This document shows positions 8,563-16,615 of a stretch of DNA of 35,545 nt, piece after piece. The DNA is taken from NCBI GenBank assembly GCA_013214355.1, contig JABSSL010000058.1:1-35545 (forward strand). The letters run 5' to 3'. The notes beneath the pieces were generated by a model. It was not told where the DNA came from, did not search any database, and worked only from the letters and a program-made list of their open reading frames with translations. The DNA comes from Saprospiraceae bacterium. Lineage in GTDB: Bacteria > Bacteroidota > Bacteroidia > Chitinophagales > Saprospiraceae. The position numbers and the translations under genes are program-made. Position 1 is the stretch's first letter. The number at the start of each line of letters is the position of its first letter.

Positions 8563-9945
8563 ATGAGAAATTTGTATCTAGCCCTAATGTGCTTGGTAGG
8601 CTTTAGTACCATGGCTATCGCCCAAGATCCTGGCACCCCCGGTAAAAGCGACATCCTGACCGAAAAAAGTCAAATCGTGCAGGAGCTGAAAAAAGAAACC
8701 GCAAAAGTTAAAGACGTGACAGGCGCCCAGTCCACTCCGGTCATGAAAAGCAAGCATTCCAAAGGCAAAAAAGTCCCCAACAGCTTCGTTGTGATGCTGA
8801 AAGATGATGTTGTGCAGCCACTAGCCAAAACAAAATCCAGCGCTAGTAGTCGCGAAAGTCAAAGAGCTGCCGCCGAAAAACACGAAGCTGCTGCCGAAAA
8901 AGCAATCCGAAAATACGCTATCGAAACCTTAGGCTTGAGTAATAGCGAAATCCAGGAAATTTACACGGGTGCTATCTCAGGCTTTTCCGTCAAACTAAGT
9001 GGCAAAAAATCTAGTAGCTCCTGGATCACAAAAACAAAAAGTGCAAAAAGCACGCTAGATGTAGCACAGGACGAAGAATTTGAACTGGCAGACTACACCG
9101 AAGGAGAACTAGTTGATGCCTACAGCCCCGCCGCCTGGGCCCCTCAATATGCTGATTACGGGAATTGGGTAGCCGGAGGATGCAATTGCACCGGTCACAG
9201 CAAGTGGATCTGGGTAATTGACACTGGCATTGATCTTAACCATCCCGACCTGAATGTAAGAACAGGTTTTTACGCCCGTTCTTTTGTACCCGGAGAATCT
9301 CCCGAAGACTACCGAGGTCATGGCACACACGTCGCTGGCATTGCCGCTGCTAAACATAACAGCTTTGGTGCAAAAGGCATTGCTTATGGCGCGACCGTAG
9401 TTCCCTTGAAAGTATTCCCTAGATCAGGCGGAGCTCCAGATAGTAGAATCGTTGCTGCCTTAAACTGGGTATATAAATATGGCGTACGAGGTGATGTCGT
9501 TAACTTAAGCCTGGGCCGCTTCATCAATCCTATCTTTGGAAAAACCTCTGTAGAGGCCTGCATTGAAGCATTGGCCAAGAAAGGGATATACGTTGTTATC
9601 TCTGCCGGTAATGACAAAATACACGCTCGCTATAAGACTCCAGCTCGAGTTAATGGTTCCAAGATCTATACCATTGCTGCTACTCAAAAGTCACCATACT
9701 GGTGGACACACCAGTTTGCCAGCAGCTATTCCAACTACGGTAAGAATCCAGTGGACTTTGCCGCTCCTGGAACAAGCATTTACTCTACCTACAAAAATGG
9801 CGGATACCGATACATGAGCGGTACTTCCATGGCAGCGCCCAACTTTGCCGGTGCCCTGCTTTGTGGAACCAAACGCAAAAAAGGCTACTATTACTACCGG
9901 GTCAATCCGACTAGCCACAAGCTGTATGTCATTAGAGCTAAATAA
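8563..9945 (+). CDS. Secreted S8 (subtilisin-like) serine peptidase
   Basis: A 460-residue exported protease. The ATG at 8563 gives a clear signal peptide (MRNLYLALMCLVGFSTMAIA, then QDPG). The frame stays open 42 codons upstream, but that extension has no signal features. Residues about 45-160 resemble an I9-type propeptide (VPNSFVVMLKDDV...), rich in Ala, Glu, Lys and Ser. The catalytic domain carries D220 (VIDTGID), H253 (GHGTHVAG), oxyanion N350 (SAGND) and S422 (SGTSMAAP), so it should be active. The C-terminus is short, with no type IX secretion tail. It is transcribed away from the BlaI/M56 operon and shares its upstream region. A terminator follows the stop. Confidence 0.93.
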   Translation: MRNLYLALMCLVGFSTMAIAQDPGTPGKSDILTEKSQIVQELKKETAKVKDVTGAQSTPVMKSKHSKGKKVPNSFVVMLKDDVVQPLAKTKSSASSRESQRAAAEKHEAAAEKAIRKYAIETLGLSNSEIQEIYTGAISGFSVKLSGKKSSSSWITKTKSAKSTLDVAQDEEFELADYTEGELVDAYSPAAWAPQYADYGNWVAGGCNCTGHSKWIWVIDTGIDLNHPDLNVRTGFYARSFVPGESPEDYRGHGTHVAGIAAAKHNSFGAKGIAYGATVVPLKVFPRSGGAPDSRIVAALNWVYKYGVRGDVVNLSLGRFINPIFGKTSVEACIEALAKKGIYVVISAGNDKIHARYKTPARVNGSKIYTIAATQKSPYWWTHQFASSYSNYGKNPVDFAAPGTSIYSTYKNGGYRYMSGTSMAAPNFAGALLCGTKRKKGYYYYRVNPTSHKLYVIRAK

Positions 9946-9974
9946 GACAACAAACACCTAAATCTTTCAGCATT

Positions 9975-10010
9975 ACCCCTGGACATCTTCGTTCAGGGGT
10001 TTTGTTGTTT
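9975..10010 (+). terminator. Rho-independent terminator after the subtilase gene
   Basis: ACCCCTG (9975-9981) and CAGGGGT (9994-10000) form a GC-rich 7-bp stem with a 12-nt loop, followed by TTTGTTGTTTT. It lies 30 nt after the S8 peptidase stop. Confidence 0.85.
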
Positions 10011-10060
10011 TAGAAGCTTCGTTGCATGAACATCTTTTTATTTGGGAGTTGTGGGTGGAC

Positions 10061-10230
10061 AATCTATCTGGCTATCTAGACGGGCAACTGCAAGGGCGTG
10101 GGATTACCCATCTACTCACCCCCTTGATCTCCCCAGCCGATGGATGGTGTTTTCCACCACCATCTCTCCTGGATACCTTAATCTCCCCGGATATGTCGCA
10201 GGTGAAAATCTATCTGGCTGGCTAGACAGG
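10061..10230 (+). repeat. Imperfect 24-nt direct repeat in a 460-bp non-coding gap
   Basis: The sequence from 10061 to 10084 (AATCTATCTGGCT..CTAGAC.GG) recurs at 10207-10230 with three mismatches. The interval 10011-10473 has two short overlapping open frames but no recognisable protein, and they start without convincing signals. Apart from this repeat and the small palindrome at 10428, I see nothing clear in the gap. It may be a decayed gene or a spacer. Confidence 0.4.
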
Positions 10231-10427
10231 CTCCTGCGCCTTGCCTACATTCAAAATAGCCCTCCTAATACACCAGACCACTCATTACCACTACTTAGTT
10301 TCATCAATATATTCATGCAACAATGCCCATTTTAGGACTAAAATGTTGGTCTAAATTCAAATAATTTCTCTATTTAAATACTGCTGAGGATGCTTACTAA
10401 ATCCTGCTAAAACACAGCATACAATTG

Positions 10428-10441
10428 GCTTGGCACCAAGC
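10428..10441 (+). promoter_or_regulatory. Small palindrome upstream of the GH97 gene
   Basis: GCTTGG-CA-CCAAGC is a perfect 6-bp dyad with a 2-nt centre, 32 nt before the GH97 start codon. Its position fits an operator or core-promoter element. No regulator is identified. Confidence 0.3.
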
Positions 10442-10473
10442 TCTTTGTTATTGCTAGAAAACCAACTTAACAG

Positions 10474-12381
10474 ATGTTACAACGAAACTTTTCCTACTTG
10501 ATCATTTCTGTCCTATTCAGTGCTTTAATCTGCCTATCGGCCTGTTCTGAACCGGAAATCAGGATCGAAAGTCCGTCCGGAAAACTAGCGGCTAGTGTTT
10601 TCGAAACGAAGCAGGGCTTACAACTGGCATTAAACCAAGAAGGACATCGAGTAAGTACAATAAGCTTAGGAAAATTTGTCCTTGGAAGAGATACCTTGGG
10701 ATTAGCCTACCAGATAAAAGATAGCAAATTCGATAGCAAAAAGGAGCAATGGACTCCGGTCTATGGAGAGCGCAAGCGTATCACGAATCACTATTCAGCC
10801 GTACAACTCACCTTAGAGGATCCGCTTTATGCTGATTTATCTTTCCTACTAGAGTGTAGGTTATACGATGAAGGTCTAGCTTTTCGCTATCACTTTGATC
10901 CTTCCCTTACTGATACCCTGCGGGAAGAATTAACCACCTTTGGTTTTGAGCAAGATCACCTGACTTGGGTGACCGAACGGGCACAAGGGGCATATCAAAA
11001 GACACCTATTTCTGCCATTCCTACTGTGGCAGAACGTCCTTTAGTCATCTCGCAGCATGACAGCCTCTACTTGGCTATAGGAGAAGCTGCTTTGGTGGAC
11101 TTTGCACGGATGAAACTAGCCAGTCAGCCAGAACAACCACACGCACTCAACGTACAGCTGGAAGGAACAATCAACTTAGAACTCGCCCGACACCAGACGC
11201 CATGGAGATACGTCATGGTAGCCGATAGCCCAGGACAATTGCTAGAAAACAACTACTTCGTACTCAACCTCAACGAACCAAATCAGCTTGAAGACACCTC
11301 CTGGATTAAGCCTGGCAAGGTGATTCGAGAAGTGACCTTAACTACGCAAGGTGGAATTGCCTGCATCGACTTTGCCGCCCAACACCATCTGCAATACGTA
11401 GAATTTGATGCGGGTTGGTACGGCAATGAATACGATGATGCCTCAGATGCCACTACGGTTACTGTTGACCCCAAAAGGTCTCCCGGCCCACTTGATCTAC
11501 CCTACCTTATAGATTATGCCAACAGCAAGGGTATTGGTATTCTCTTGTATGTCAATCGCCGAGCCCTGGAACAACAACTGGATGAAGTATTACCCTTATT
11601 TAGATCTTGGGGGATCAAGGGTGTGAAATACGGATTTGTACGGACGGGCTCACAGGAATGGACCACCTGGCTTCACGAGGCTGTGCGAAAAGCGGCAGAT
11701 CATCAATTGATGGTCGATATCCACGATGACTATCGCCCTACTGGCTACTCTCGTACCTATCCCAATCTGATGACGCAGGAAGGGATCCGGGGTGACGAGG
11801 AAAGCCCTAGTACTGAACATACCCTAATTACGGCCTTCACCCGAATGATCGCCGGAGCAGGTGACAATACGAATTGCTACTTAGCTTCCCGAGTACCCGA
11901 AAAAATGGGTGGGAAAGCGGCCCAAATGGCCAAGGCCATTATTCTATATAGCCCCTGGCAGTTTCTCTACTGGTACGATCGTCCAGAAGCTTCCCCGCAT
12001 AAAAAAGGAGGTGCAGGTTCTGCACAAAGTATTATCCGACCAGAAGAAAATCTTGATTTCTATGACCAACTACCCACCGTCTGGGACAACACTAAGGTAC
12101 TAGAGAGCAAAATCGGCGAATACGCCACCATCGCTAGACAACATGGAGAAACTTGGTATGTAGGCACCTTAACTGCCAAGACAACTAGAGAAGTAAACCT
12201 CCCGCTTTCATTCCTGGAAAAAGACCTAAAGTACCAGGCAAAGATTTATTTCCAAGCGGAAGCCGATCTACTATCCAATGAAATTCGAATGGAAACCATA
12301 CCCGTGACACCGGACATGCTTTTGTCTAGAACGGTTTCGGCGAATAGTGGGTTGGCTATAGTTATTCGGAGGAGGGACTAG
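10474..12381 (+). CDS. GH97-family glycoside hydrolase, lipoprotein (alpha-glucosidase or alpha-galactosidase)
   Basis: A 635-residue protein with a lipoprotein signal ending LSAC (Cys24), so probably anchored in the outer membrane or periplasm. Residues about 27-280 form the GH97 N-terminal beta-sandwich (IRIESPSGKLAASVFET). Residues about 300-560 form the TIM barrel with YVEFDAGWYG and VDIHDDYRPTGYSRTYPNLM (D415 onward) followed by TQEGIRGDEE, a GH97 signature. A C-terminal beta domain follows. GH97 contains inverting alpha-glucosidases (SusB) and retaining alpha-galactosidases, and I cannot assign the mechanism from the motif alone. It opens the carbohydrate cluster, 162 nt before the peptidase gene. 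Confidence 0.93.
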   Translation: MLQRNFSYLIISVLFSALICLSACSEPEIRIESPSGKLAASVFETKQGLQLALNQEGHRVSTISLGKFVLGRDTLGLAYQIKDSKFDSKKEQWTPVYGERKRITNHYSAVQLTLEDPLYADLSFLLECRLYDEGLAFRYHFDPSLTDTLREELTTFGFEQDHLTWVTERAQGAYQKTPISAIPTVAERPLVISQHDSLYLAIGEAALVDFARMKLASQPEQPHALNVQLEGTINLELARHQTPWRYVMVADSPGQLLENNYFVLNLNEPNQLEDTSWIKPGKVIREVTLTTQGGIACIDFAAQHHLQYVEFDAGWYGNEYDDASDATTVTVDPKRSPGPLDLPYLIDYANSKGIGILLYVNRRALEQQLDEVLPLFRSWGIKGVKYGFVRTGSQEWTTWLHEAVRKAADHQLMVDIHDDYRPTGYSRTYPNLMTQEGIRGDEESPSTEHTLITAFTRMIAGAGDNTNCYLASRVPEKMGGKAAQMAKAIILYSPWQFLYWYDRPEASPHKKGGAGSAQSIIRPEENLDFYDQLPTVWDNTKVLESKIGEYATIARQHGETWYVGTLTAKTTREVNLPLSFLEKDLKYQAKIYFQAEADLLSNEIRMETIPVTPDMLLSRTVSANSGLAIVIRRRD

Positions 12382-12543
12382 GAGTGAGAGAGAGGTCAGC
12401 AGGAAGCAAACAGAAGACAATAGGCAGATGAAAGAGGACAGAGTGAAGAAGTCAGCAGATGCCGCAAAGCAATCTGGCTTCTTTCTTCTCAATAAAACCC
12501 TATCTTCCCAAACCATTACTTTTTACTTCCAAGACGAATACCC

Positions 12544-13938
12544 ATGTTTCACCAGCTGACTTACGTAGAAAGGAGGAAGATTCTCCAACAAAAAGTAGAA
12601 AAAGGCTTGATCCTCCTATTTGGAAATGAGGAATCTCCGATGAACTATACGGACAACACCTATCATTTTCGACAAGACAGTACCTTTCTTTATTATTTCG
12701 GCATTCAAAGGCCGGGTTTGGTGGCGCTCATTGACGTAGAGAGAGATCGAGAGGTGATATATGGAGAGGAATATACCGTAGAGGACTATGTGTGGCGAGG
12801 CCCTCAGCCCACCCTCCATGAGCTGGCCTCCTCCTGCGGCATTAAAGAAGTCCGACCTATCCAGGAGCTAGCCAATACCTTGAGTCACGCAAAGGCCTCG
12901 AGTACTCCCGTACATTTTTTGCCACTATACCGTGCTGAGAACCAACTGAAGCTTCAGGCCTGGCTAGGTATCTACCCCCAGGAAATCAACAGCAAGCGGT
13001 CTCTGGATTTAGTCAGAGCTGTGATCAGCCAACGAGAGTATAAAAGTCAAGAAGAAATTGAACAGCTACATCGAGCAGTTGATGTTTCCGTAGATATGCA
13101 TGTGGCAGCTATGAGATTTGCCAAGCCGGGCATGACGGAGGCTCAGGTCACTGCAGAAATACACCGAGTCGCCTTGGCTGCCGGAGGAAACATCTCATTC
13201 CCGATCATCGCCACCAAGGACGGTCAGACCCTACACAACCACTATCATGGCAATACGATCCAAGCAGGAGACCTATTTCTCGTGGATGCCGGTTTTGAAA
13301 ATCCCATGGCTTATGCAGGAGACCTCTCCAGCACCTTCCCGCTTAGTGCCACTTTTACGCCCGTACAAAAAGACATTTACCAACTCACCTTAGATGCTCA
13401 TCAAGCCGCTATCGATGCACTCGGCCTAGGCATCCCCTTTAAAGCGGCTCATTTGGCCGCCTGCCGAACGATTTTCGATGGTCTAAAGGCCATGGGCCTG
13501 ACTAAGGGTAATACGGAAGATGCAGTAGAAGCGGGTGCCCATGCCCTATTTTTCCCTTGTGGTACGGGCCATATGATGGGCTTGGATGTGCACGATATGG
13601 AAGACCTAGGAGAAGTCTGGGTTGGCTACGAAGGCCAAGCAAAAAGTACGCAATTTGGTCTAAAGTCCCTCCGATTGGCGAAGCCACTGGGAGTGGGTCA
13701 TGTTTTGACGATCGAACCCGGGATCTATTTTATCCCTGAATTAATGGATCTCTGGCGAGGACAAGGTCAATTCAATGAGTTCATCCATTGGGATAAGGTC
13801 AATGTCTATCGGGATTTTGGAGGCATCAGAAATGAGGAAGATTTCGTCATGACCGAAGAGGGCGCTCAGCTGCTGGGCAAACCCAAACCTAAGACTATTG
13901 AAGAAATAGAAACCATTCGCACCGAAGTCTATGCCTAA
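12544..13938 (+). CDS. Xaa-Pro aminopeptidase (M24B, aminopeptidase P family)
   Basis: A 464-residue cytoplasmic-type enzyme with no signal peptide. It has the aminopeptidase P N-terminal domain (residues 1-150, with NYTDNTYHFRQDSTFLYYFG) and a pita-bread M24 catalytic domain. All five expected dimetal ligands are visible: D248 (LVDAG), D260 (AGDLSS), H343 (GTGHMMGLDVHD), E391 (TIEPGIY) and E431 (GIRNEEDF). It removes N-terminal residues preceding proline. Only 11 nt separate it from the GH78 gene, so the two are probably co-transcribed, although a peptidase has no obvious role in glycan breakdown. The 162-nt gap upstream is notably purine-rich (12378-12470) and holds no gene. Confidence 0.93.
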   Translation: MFHQLTYVERRKILQQKVEKGLILLFGNEESPMNYTDNTYHFRQDSTFLYYFGIQRPGLVALIDVERDREVIYGEEYTVEDYVWRGPQPTLHELASSCGIKEVRPIQELANTLSHAKASSTPVHFLPLYRAENQLKLQAWLGIYPQEINSKRSLDLVRAVISQREYKSQEEIEQLHRAVDVSVDMHVAAMRFAKPGMTEAQVTAEIHRVALAAGGNISFPIIATKDGQTLHNHYHGNTIQAGDLFLVDAGFENPMAYAGDLSSTFPLSATFTPVQKDIYQLTLDAHQAAIDALGLGIPFKAAHLAACRTIFDGLKAMGLTKGNTEDAVEAGAHALFFPCGTGHMMGLDVHDMEDLGEVWVGYEGQAKSTQFGLKSLRLAKPLGVGHVLTIEPGIYFIPELMDLWRGQGQFNEFIHWDKVNVYRDFGGIRNEEDFVMTEEGAQLLGKPKPKTIEEIETIRTEVYA

Positions 13939-13949
13939 AGCCCTACCGT

Positions 13950-16364
13950 ATGAAAAACACCTACCTATTCCTGATCGGCATTTCTCTGCTTGCTTGCCAG
14001 CAGCAGCAAAATCAAATGGCACCAAATCTTAGCCTTGGAGCGGAATCCCTCTGGATTCAAGATGATCGGCCGCTACCTGTCAATGATTCTCTTTTCTATC
14101 AAGATTATCCTGCTCCGCTTTTCCGCAAAACCTTTAGTGTGGATAATAACCTCCAGGAAGCTCATCTTTTGATCACGGCAGCAGGGTACTATAAAGCATC
14201 CGTGAATGGTTCAGCAGTTGAGAACAATATCCTTGATCCTGCTTGGACAGATTTCAGCAAGCGGATCTACTATTCAAACTATGATGTCACTGACCTGCTA
14301 CAAGCTGGTGAGAACTGCCTAGGAGTAACCCTCGGAAATGGTTTTTATAACCCACTTCCCCTCCGCAAATGGGGAAGGCGGAATCTAAGAACAGACCTAG
14401 CTAAAGTCGGGAAGCCTAGCTTTACAGCCAAGTTGGTAGTGAGGTATCAAAATGGGCAAACCAAAGAAATCGTTTCCGATGACTCCTGGTCCTACGCCTA
14501 CGGGCCGCTGGTACGTAATAGTGTCTACCTTGGCGTGACCTACGATGCCCGCCAAGCACTGCCCGGATGGGACGGTCCCGATTACAATGCTAAAACTTGG
14601 AAGCCAGCGCAAATCACGGAAGGGCCCGGTGGTGAATTGCAGGAAGCCTTTTTCCCTCCGGTACAAATCACTGAGGAGATTACACCTGTGGATATCTATT
14701 CTCCCAAAGCGGGGACCTGGCTGGTGGATATGGGCGTAAATTTCACTGGGACTTTCCGGATTAAATTGTCTGGTAATCCTGGTGACACCATTACCTTTAG
14801 AGCAGGAGAGCGGGTATATGAGGACGGAACAATAAATCCGATGACGGCAGTGATTGGCCAGATCAAACGCCCTGGTGTGGGTGGGCCGGGTGCGCCGGAT
14901 ATTGCTTGGCAAGGGGCGCAGTATATTATCGGGAATGGGCATGAGCAATGGTTCCAGCCTGAATTTACTTATCTAACCTTTCGCTACTTAGAGATCGTAG
15001 GACTAGCTCAGAAACCAGCTCTTGCGAATATCAAAGGCTTATTTCTTCATACCAATGTCGAAGCCCCCAATCATTTCTCTAGCTCATCGACATTACTCAA
15101 CTCCATCCAGGAAGCCACGCAAAGGACCTTCCTCGCAAACCTAGTGAGCGTACAATCGGATTGCCCAGCTAGAGAGAAATTTGGCTACGGAGGCGATATC
15201 AATGCCACAAGCGAATCCTTCATTTACAATTTCGACATGCAAGATTTCTATCGCAAAACGATCTACGATTGGGTAGATGCGATGAATGACTCTACCTTCA
15301 TTGATACAGCACCTTTTGTGGGCATCCAATATTGTGGCATCAGTTGGGAGTCTGCTTTCCTGACCACTCAGTACTTTTTGTACCTGTACTACAAGGACAC
15401 TGATATCATTAAGGAATTGTATGAATTGGATAAAGAATGGATGGACAAAGCCGCCCGACTCCATCCTGATGGATTGGTAGAACAAGGACTTAGCGACCAT
15501 GAGTCCTTAGAGCCCGTTCCTGTTGAGTTGACCGGTACCGCGCATTACCTACAGTGCGCCAACATCATGACTACCTTTGCTAGCGTCATGGGGGATCAGG
15601 AAGCTGAAAAACAATATGCCCAACTGGCTGAAAAACTGAGACTGATCCTACAGGCACGTTTTTGGGATCAAGCAGTAAAGGGACCTATTAACCGGCAAAC
15701 ACTCTTTGCTACCCTACTCTACCACAACGCAATACCAGAGGCGGATATACAGGCTGCCACTGATTCGCTCCGCCAAGCGGTGCAAAACGGCCCAGCCGGG
15801 CATTTCAAGACGGGTATTTTCGGAACTAAATATGCCTTAGAAACCCTTTCCAAATTTGCCTCTCCAGATGAAGTTTTTGCTATTGTAAACAGCACCGAAT
15901 ATCCTGGCTGGGGCCACATGATCGATCGTGGAGCCACGACCATTTGGGAAACCTGGAAGGAAAGCGATAATATTTACTCCAATTGCCATCCTATGTTTGG
16001 CACGGTAACGGAATGGTATTATCGTTGGCTTGGAGGTATTCGGCCGATGGCTGAAAAACCAGGTTTTGAGGAATTCGTCCTAGCGCCCTCAACGCCTGCC
16101 GGATTACCCGCTGCCAATTGCACCTATCATTCCCCTTTCGGTCCGATTGTTTCGAATTGGAAGCAGGTAGCAGATAACTCCTACACGTATGAAATGAGTA
16201 TTCCCAAAGGAAGTACAGCTAAAGTAAGCCTCCCCTTAGACGAGGGACAACAACTAGTTGTACAACGGAAAAGTGATAACACAGTAGTCAGTGACCTTGC
16301 AGGATTACAAACTGGACAATTTGAACTGATAGCTGGTGAATATATTATTACCCGCTCCCGATAA
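13950..16364 (+). CDS. GH78 alpha-L-rhamnosidase, lipoprotein
   Basis: An 804-residue protein with a short lipoprotein signal (LLAC, Cys16). An N-terminal beta-sandwich (Bac_rhamnosid_N type, ASVNGSAVENNILDPAWTDF), a concanavalin-like domain, an (alpha/alpha)6 barrel and a C-terminal beta domain are in the usual order. Catalytic-region residues D404, E409 and D416 (QSDCPAREKFGYGGD) keep the 5- and 7-residue spacing of Bacillus RhaB D567/E572/D579. E667 (GATTIWETW) fits the general base. It should release terminal alpha-L-rhamnose from polysaccharides such as ulvan, rhamnogalacturonan or bacterial exopolysaccharide. It follows the M24 peptidase gene and converges on the GH95 gene with only 15 nt between stops. 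Confidence 0.95.
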   Translation: MKNTYLFLIGISLLACQQQQNQMAPNLSLGAESLWIQDDRPLPVNDSLFYQDYPAPLFRKTFSVDNNLQEAHLLITAAGYYKASVNGSAVENNILDPAWTDFSKRIYYSNYDVTDLLQAGENCLGVTLGNGFYNPLPLRKWGRRNLRTDLAKVGKPSFTAKLVVRYQNGQTKEIVSDDSWSYAYGPLVRNSVYLGVTYDARQALPGWDGPDYNAKTWKPAQITEGPGGELQEAFFPPVQITEEITPVDIYSPKAGTWLVDMGVNFTGTFRIKLSGNPGDTITFRAGERVYEDGTINPMTAVIGQIKRPGVGGPGAPDIAWQGAQYIIGNGHEQWFQPEFTYLTFRYLEIVGLAQKPALANIKGLFLHTNVEAPNHFSSSSTLLNSIQEATQRTFLANLVSVQSDCPAREKFGYGGDINATSESFIYNFDMQDFYRKTIYDWVDAMNDSTFIDTAPFVGIQYCGISWESAFLTTQYFLYLYYKDTDIIKELYELDKEWMDKAARLHPDGLVEQGLSDHESLEPVPVELTGTAHYLQCANIMTTFASVMGDQEAEKQYAQLAEKLRLILQARFWDQAVKGPINRQTLFATLLYHNAIPEADIQAATDSLRQAVQNGPAGHFKTGIFGTKYALETLSKFASPDEVFAIVNSTEYPGWGHMIDRGATTIWETWKESDNIYSNCHPMFGTVTEWYYRWLGGIRPMAEKPGFEEFVLAPSTPAGLPAANCTYHSPFGPIVSNWKQVADNSYTYEMSIPKGSTAKVSLPLDEGQQLVVQRKSDNTVVSDLAGLQTGQFELIAGEYIITRSR

Positions 16365-16379
16365 AAACAAGTGGGATCT

Positions 16380-16615
16380 TTAGTTGCCAGCGTTGCGGCC
16401 CATCTGCTTCCCGTCCCAACTCATCTCCTGCGCTCTAGAAAATGCACTGAAAGTAGCTTCAGCCTCTCCATACTTTAAGCGGAAGCTTCCTGGGCTAGTA
16501 TTTCTTACCCGGGCCTGCACGAGCTGACCATTTGACCAACTTAGGTCAACTTCTACGCCTCCTCTGGCTTTGAGGCCCTTCACAGCTCCTTCTTTCCAAG
16601 CATAGGGCAAAGCGG
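16380..16615 (-). pseudogene. Out-of-frame C-terminal domain of the GH95 fucosidase
   Basis: The frame reading [20 protein letters not shown] through GRNAGN is the typical GH95 C-terminal beta domain, and it directly continues the upstream GH95 sequence (VIELLP). On the coding strand CTCCCGCTTTGCCC needs one extra G (CCG GCT TTG CCC) to join them as LLPALPYAW. A one-base deletion at about 16611-16617 therefore separates the last 75 or so residues. It may be a genuine mutation or an assembly error. No start signal for independent translation is apparent. Confidence 0.88.

Noticed and set aside
10022-10335. Two overlapping open frames of 67 and 97 codons
   Set aside because: They have no protein family, no signal sequence and biased composition. 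They overlap the non-coding repeat region after a strong terminator.
14397-14948. 183-codon minus-strand frame inside the GH78 gene
   Set aside because: It is a shadow of the rhamnosidase coding sequence. The plus-strand protein has complete catalytic motifs.
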